A stretch of 20,920 nt of DNA from a bacterium UBP3_UBA6266 (GTDB lineage: Bacteria > Auribacterota > UBA6266). The position numbers and the translations under genes were made by a program. Shown here one piece after another: positions 17,348-20,920 of the stretch. The notes below the pieces were generated by a model, which searched no databases, was not told where the DNA came from, and saw only the letters and a program-made list of their open reading frames with translations. Location: assembly GCA_002440765.1 (NCBI GenBank), contig DJVC01000115.1, positions 1 to 20,920 on the forward strand, written 5' to 3'. Each line of letters starts with the position of its first letter. Position 1 is the stretch's first letter.

Positions 17348-18082
17348 TTATTTGACCGGTTCATTCTTAATCCTGTTATAAAACCTTTTGGCAATATTCC
17401 TATGGAAAGTTTCCTGCGCGTTTAAAGGCGTTTCTTTCTCATTCATTTGGTCTATGATTTCTTTCCACGCCTTTTTAGCTCCCTCTATCTCACCCGCTTC
17501 ATATAAGGCATGCGCATAGAGTCTATTGACATATAACGGGCAATCGTACCGTATTGCATCCTTAAAATAACGCGCGGCGTTCCGGTAATCTTTTACCTTA
17601 TTGAAATATGTCCATCCCAATTCAAAATAAACATTGAACACATCGGGGTTATTCTCTATTCCCGCCTTCAGGAAATCAAGCCCCTGCCGGACCCAGAAAT
17701 ACTGGTCTTTCATTCTTTCCCCGACAGTCCTGTAAGGGCTTACGCTCGCCTCATGACAGATATTATAGGCCATGTGCCATGCGCCGACGGACCACACATC
17801 CAGAAAGTTGGGCTGGAGATAAGCAACCGCTTTATAAAGAGGAAGGCATTTATACCACTGCCCGTGGTGCCAGTATTCGTCTATCTGAATCCACAGCATA
17901 TCGGCAGCGACACCCCTGAACCCGCCGAGCAAAATACCGGTAACCTGTTCTCCCGGGTGCAAATAAATACGGCTGTAAAGTTTTTCCTCTTCCCTCATAT
18001 TTATTATTTTCAACTGGATATAATACAGCAGCACCAGCATAAAAATAACAAAGGAAATAAATATTACTTTTCTGCGTTTCAC
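17348..18082 (-). CDS. Membrane-anchored TPR-repeat protein next to an ABC-2 transporter
   Basis: I do not recognise a named gene. The 244-residue protein has a single hydrophobic N-terminal segment (about 5-25) after MKRRK, which predicts an inner-membrane anchor with the bulk outside the cytoplasm. It continues with a striking, probably conserved segment, LLGGFRGVAADMLWIQIDE (51-69) and HHGQWYKCLPLYKAV (72-86), rich in aromatic residues. TPR-like helical pairs are then seen: YFELGWTYFNKVKDYRNAA (about 151-169) and LYAHALYEAGEIEGAKKAW (about 187-205). It starts with GTG and overlaps the second permease stop by four bases (GTGA), so it is most likely made together with the ABC module. A scaffold or substrate-handling role is inference. 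Confidence 0.8.
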   Translation of the reverse strand: MKRRKVIFISFVIFMLVLLYYIQLKIINMREEEKLYSRIYLHPGEQVTGILLGGFRGVAADMLWIQIDEYWHHGQWYKCLPLYKAVAYLQPNFLDVWSVGAWHMAYNICHEASVSPYRTVGERMKDQYFWVRQGLDFLKAGIENNPDVFNVYFELGWTYFNKVKDYRNAARYFKDAIRYDCPLYVNRLYAHALYEAGEIEGAKKAWKEIIDQMNEKETPLNAQETFHRNIAKRFYNRIKNEPVK

Positions 18083-19020
18083 AGGCGGTCCACTTCCCTT
18101 TTTCTGAAAATAAGCATTCCCATCGATACCATTACCGCGGAATACAATAAAGCATAACCGAACGAAGATATCAGGGTATTTACATCAACTGTCTGCCCGA
18201 GATTAAGCATATCCTTAAATTCAAATCTGCTGAAGTCTGGAATTATTTTCAAAAGCATATTTCCCGCGCTTTTAATCGGATCGGCCTCCAACCTGCCGGT
18301 AATATGAGTAATCTGCTCGGTCATATGGCCCAGCACAAAAATGATAAAAACAAAAATAAAATTTGAAATGGTGGAAAGCAGTGTTGAAGTAGTTATAGCT
18401 ATCGCGACTATAAGCATAAATTCTATCATTAAACCGATGCATGAATAAAGGAGCATAAGTTCAAACTTTTCAAATCCAAACCTGAGCAAAAGCGACAGGA
18501 TAAATACAACTGAAAGAATACACGAAAACAGAGTGACCGATATAACATTGCCTATAAACTTACCCATTACTATTTCCTGCCTGCTGACAGGATAGGAAAG
18601 CATCACATAAACTGTCTTTTTTTCCATTTCCTTATATATGGCGGTTGACGCCATAAAAATACCGAAGAGCAGACCGAACATAGTCATCCCGGAAAGGCCT
18701 AATTCCGAAACAAAGATGTGCTGGTTTCCCGGCGCGATTTTACCAAAAATATGTATAATGCCGACCAGCAGAACCATGAAAAACAAGATAACATAAAGAG
18801 TTTTTTTCCTTATTTCCTCTTTTAATACCGACTGCGCGATAGCCCTTATTTTCCGGTTGAAAAGAGGGACAAGAAAAACCAGCGCAAATAAAGCCGCTGC
18901 TTTGAAATATGTCCAATACAGCTCCGGCATAAGTCCCGGTTTGGACTGCAGGATACAAGTAATGAAAAGCATAGAAATTACTATAACAATATATATCGCC
19001 GGAAATTTTATCTTTTTCAA
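18079..19020 (-). CDS. ABC-2 type transporter permease (second permease)
   Basis: This is a 313-residue membrane protein with about eight hydrophobic segments. It shares clear blocks with the other permease of the module at 19876-20691: MEKKTVYVMLSYPVSR (132-147), VLGHMTEQIT (229-238) and IIPDFSRFEF (259-268). It ends with FRKREV, as ABC-2 permeases often do. Compared with its partner it has about 60 extra N-terminal residues containing two hydrophobic segments (about 6-25 and 38-54) before the shared EEIRKK region. The start codon is TTG at 19020, overlapping the ATPase stop (TTGA), with AAGGA three bases upstream. The next in-frame ATG would cut into the first hydrophobic segment. Export of an unknown substrate is expected from the family. 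Confidence 0.87.
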   Translation of the reverse strand: MKKIKFPAIYIVIVISMLFITCILQSKPGLMPELYWTYFKAAALFALVFLVPLFNRKIRAIAQSVLKEEIRKKTLYVILFFMVLLVGIIHIFGKIAPGNQHIFVSELGLSGMTMFGLLFGIFMASTAIYKEMEKKTVYVMLSYPVSRQEIVMGKFIGNVISVTLFSCILSVVFILSLLLRFGFEKFELMLLYSCIGLMIEFMLIVAIAITTSTLLSTISNFIFVFIIFVLGHMTEQITHITGRLEADPIKSAGNMLLKIIPDFSRFEFKDMLNLGQTVDVNTLISSFGYALLYSAVMVSMGMLIFRKREVDRL

Positions 19021-19874
19021 CTGTCCTTCCCCGATTTTTCCCTGATAAGTTTGACAAAAAGGCTTTCCAGTGTTTCTTTAGGATGTCCGACGGATATCAG
19101 ATTCCCTCCCAGTTTATTTACAAGTTCCTTAAGCTTCTCGACCTCTCCCGTCTTCAGTCCGGAGGTGATAATCTCTGTTTCATTGCTTACTGTAAGGAGG
19201 TCTTCCACCCTTCCTTCTTCCACAAGTTTTCCTCTGTACAATATCGCTATCCTGTCGCATATCGTCTGTACCTCAGCAAGAAGATGCGAAGATAACAGCA
19301 CGGTTTTACCGCGGTCTTTAAGGCCTTTAATGATATCCTTGATTTCCCTGGAACCAATGGGATCCAACCCGATTGTAGGTTCATCCAGCAGGACTAACTC
19401 CGGGTCCTTCAAAAGGACCTGCGCAAGTCCTATTCTTCTCGACATTCCTTTTGAATAGTCCTCGACCCTCCTTTTTCTCGCTTCTGTAAGTCCTACAAGA
19501 TCCAGGACTTCGTCTATTCTCTTCTTTCTCAGTTTTTCGGGCATAGCGTTAAGTTTTCCGTAGAAGTCCAGTATTTCATCGGCATTAAGAAACCCGTACA
19601 GGTAAGATTCTTCCGGCATATAACCGATATTCTTTTTACATTCCATATTTTCCGGTGATACCCCCATAATTTTGATTGAGCCGGAAGAAGGAAATATAAG
19701 CCCAAGTAATAATTTCAAAGTCGTTGTCTTGCCCGAGCCGTTAGGACCGAGTATCCCGAATATTTCACCTCTCCTGACCGATAAATCCAAGCCGTCCACC
19801 GCTACGACTTTCGGCCTGTTCCAGAAATCACGGTAAACCTTTTTAAGAGATTTTATCTCTATTACATTTTCCAT
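19017..19874 (-). CDS. ABC transporter ATP-binding protein
   Basis: This is the cytosolic ATPase of the module, 285 residues from the ATG at 19874. Walker A is GPNGSGKT at 43-50, a GYMPEE segment (84-89) stands in the Q-loop position with Glu, the signature is YSKGMSRR at 140-147, Walker B is LVLLDEP at 160-166, and the switch His is His197 in SSHLLAE. The C-terminal domain (about 220-285) resembles the ABC-2 drug and NosF-type ATPases. A TTG at 19895 extends the frame by seven codons into the upstream permease. AGGA at 19886-19883, eight bases before the ATG, supports the shorter form, which begins one base after the permease stop. Confidence 0.94.
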   Translation of the reverse strand: MENVIEIKSLKKVYRDFWNRPKVVAVDGLDLSVRRGEIFGILGPNGSGKTTTLKLLLGLIFPSSGSIKIMGVSPENMECKKNIGYMPEESYLYGFLNADEILDFYGKLNAMPEKLRKKRIDEVLDLVGLTEARKRRVEDYSKGMSRRIGLAQVLLKDPELVLLDEPTIGLDPIGSREIKDIIKGLKDRGKTVLLSSHLLAEVQTICDRIAILYRGKLVEEGRVEDLLTVSNETEIITSGLKTGEVEKLKELVNKLGGNLISVGHPKETLESLFVKLIREKSGKDS

Positions 19875-19875
19875 T

Positions 19876-20691
19876 TTACATATCCTTTTTTTCAAACATT
19901 TTTGCCGTAATCAAAACTAACATCAGGGAATAGATAATCCCGTATACAGTGACCAGCAGAACATACGATGCGGATATATGCTTGCCCACACTTATGTAAT
20001 CAGAAACATTAAAAAATTCCAGGTTGGGAAAAATATAATAAAAACCGGTCATCAGATACCCGAATATTTTACCTGTCGACGCTGCCATATTAGCGATAAA
20101 ACCGGTTAAATGCCCCAGGATATACGCCAAAAAACATACTATAATCGTGAATGTCTGCTGGAAAAACATGCTTGACAGCAGCGCTATGGAAACAATAATA
20201 AAACACCTTATAATTATCAGCCATACACCCTTTAGCAACTCAATATTATGGGAAAAAGTTACAAAACTGAATCTGGCATCTTCTCCGAATTTCTGCCCTA
20301 TAAAATATGTTTTTACGCTTAACGCTATATAGAAAACCATTGACAGTATAAATACCGCAAAAATAATATAGCAGAAAACACCTGCCGCCCTGCCGTAAAT
20401 ATATTCTTTCCTTGAAACGGGATATGAGAGGACCGTATATATGGTTTTCTTTTCCATATCCGTCTGTATGCACGAGCTTCCTATAACGAGCGAAATTATC
20501 AGTGAAAAAAAGGTAATTCCCGCCATCCCGATATCTTTCAGTATCTTAACCTCTTCTCCAAAGGTAAAAAAAGTGAAAAACTGCGTGGAAAGAATTATCA
20601 GGATTGAAAAAATAAAAATAACCTGAAAGATCCTTTTTCGGAAGGCTTCCACAAATGTATTTTTAGCAATGGTAACTATAACACTATTCAT
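19876..20691 (-). CDS. ABC-2 type transporter permease (first permease)
   Basis: This 271-residue protein has about six transmembrane segments. After the short cytosolic start KNTFVEAFRKR, hydrophobic segments lie near 22-42, 56-74, 102-124, 155-176, 180-200 and 242-262. MEKKTIYTVLSYPVSR (79-94), ILGHLTGFIA (191-200) and IFPNLEFFNV (220-229) align with the second permease, so the two are paralogues likely to form a heterodimer around the shared ATPase. It ends in FEKKDM. The ATG at 20691 has only a weak AAAG element upstream. The acylphosphatase stop is nine bases before it. Confidence 0.88.
   Translation of the reverse strand: MNSVIVTIAKNTFVEAFRKRIFQVIFIFSILIILSTQFFTFFTFGEEVKILKDIGMAGITFFSLIISLVIGSSCIQTDMEKKTIYTVLSYPVSRKEYIYGRAAGVFCYIIFAVFILSMVFYIALSVKTYFIGQKFGEDARFSFVTFSHNIELLKGVWLIIIRCFIIVSIALLSSMFFQQTFTIIVCFLAYILGHLTGFIANMAASTGKIFGYLMTGFYYIFPNLEFFNVSDYISVGKHISASYVLLVTVYGIIYSLMLVLITAKMFEKKDM
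19883..19886 (-). promoter_or_regulatory. Ribosome-binding site that fixes the ABC ATPase start
   Basis: The minus strand reads AGGA at 19886-19883 with an eight-base spacer to the ATG at 19874. It lies inside the seven-codon extension that would be read from the TTG at 19895, so the longer reading is unlikely. Confidence 0.6.
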
Positions 20692-20700
20692 ATGGATTCT

Positions 20701-20919
20701 TTAAAATAATATCTCAAACCGGGTAAATCTTTTTGACGGTTCCAGCCATTGTACTTCCGTGTCCCTTATGTACCCCGAAAAATGATTATCTTTTATATCA
20801 TTAATCGCAAGGAATATGTTTTTTTCTTCTCCCTGCAGCATCATCTCAACTCTCCCGTCCCCGAGATTCCTGACATAGCCCGAAAGGTTATGGTGAATCG
20901 CCAGCCTTGAAACCGTAAA
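20701..20919 (-). CDS. acyP: Acylphosphatase, C-terminal part (cut by the right edge)
   Basis: The last 72 codons of a gene that starts beyond the window can be read on the minus strand, ending at the TAA at 20703-20701. The sequence LSGYVRNLGDGRVEMMLQG is the acylphosphatase signature, including the catalytic Asn of GYVRN. The N-terminal GVxFR loop with the catalytic Arg lies outside. Acylphosphatases are small (about 90 residues) cytosolic enzymes that hydrolyse acyl phosphates. The reading frame stops where a stand-alone enzyme should, so this is not the N-terminal domain of HypF. It is nine bases ahead of the first ABC permease and probably co-transcribed. Confidence 0.88.
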   Translation of the reverse strand, partial: FTVSRLAIHHNLSGYVRNLGDGRVEMMLQGEEKNIFLAINDIKDNHFSGYIRDTEVQWLEPSKRFTRFEILF

Positions 20920-20920
20920 C

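Noticed and set aside
20701..20919. N-terminal acylphosphatase domain of the hydrogenase maturation protein HypF
   Set aside because: The frame ends with a stop directly after the acylphosphatase fold, so it is a stand-alone acylphosphatase.

Overview
The window is a densely packed stretch of bacterial chromosome that looks like core genome. I see 21 complete protein genes, one gene cut by the right edge and probably the first codons of another at the left edge. All lie on the minus strand, so transcription runs from high to low coordinates. I see no tRNA, rRNA, CRISPR array, transposase, prophage gene or toxin-antitoxin pair. The DNA is moderately AT-rich. The gene set (class II-type EPSP synthase, Thermotoga-type DAHP synthase, a CM-PDT-ACT P-protein, a DHH-CBS-nucleotidyltransferase fusion, NAD-dependent ligase, scpAB) suggests a free-living bacterium that makes its own aromatic amino acids. 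The order M50 protease-trpS-scpA-scpB-pheA-hisC-aroF-tyrA-aroA-cmk-plsC recalls Deltaproteobacteria and uncultured phyla such as Omnitrophota. That placement is inference from memory, not a database result.

Upstream block (20919 down to 9934): an acylphosphatase fragment; a three-gene ABC-2 module in which two related permeases flank one ATPase; a membrane-anchored TPR protein; a calcineurin-type phosphoesterase; a VanZ-like membrane protein; DNA ligase ligA; a metallo-beta-lactamase-fold hydrolase; a XerC/D tyrosine recombinase; and an 880-residue DHH-CBS-CBS-tRNA nucleotidyltransferase fusion. Most genes touch, overlap by 4 to 8 bases or are separated by a few bases. Half of the ten complete genes start with GTG or TTG.

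A 159-base gap (9775-9933) separates the two blocks. It holds one copy of a short repeat and two overlapping sigma-70-like promoters pointing into the downstream block.

Downstream block (9774 down to 42): M50 site-2 protease, trpS, scpA, scpB, then the aromatic genes pheA, hisC, aroF, tyrA and aroA. A 72-base gap with the second copy of the repeat follows, then cmk and plsC. All eleven genes start with ATG. The five aromatic genes cover the first and sixth steps of the shikimate pathway and the branches to phenylalanine and tyrosine, with HisC the likely transaminase. Feedback control is visible in the DAHP synthase N-terminal domain and the PheA ACT domain, but not in TyrA.

I found no clearly new biological system. 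The items most worth a second look are the DHH-CBS-nucleotidyltransferase fusion, the paired-permease ABC module with its TPR partner, and the repeat that occupies both of the only two sizeable intergenic gaps.
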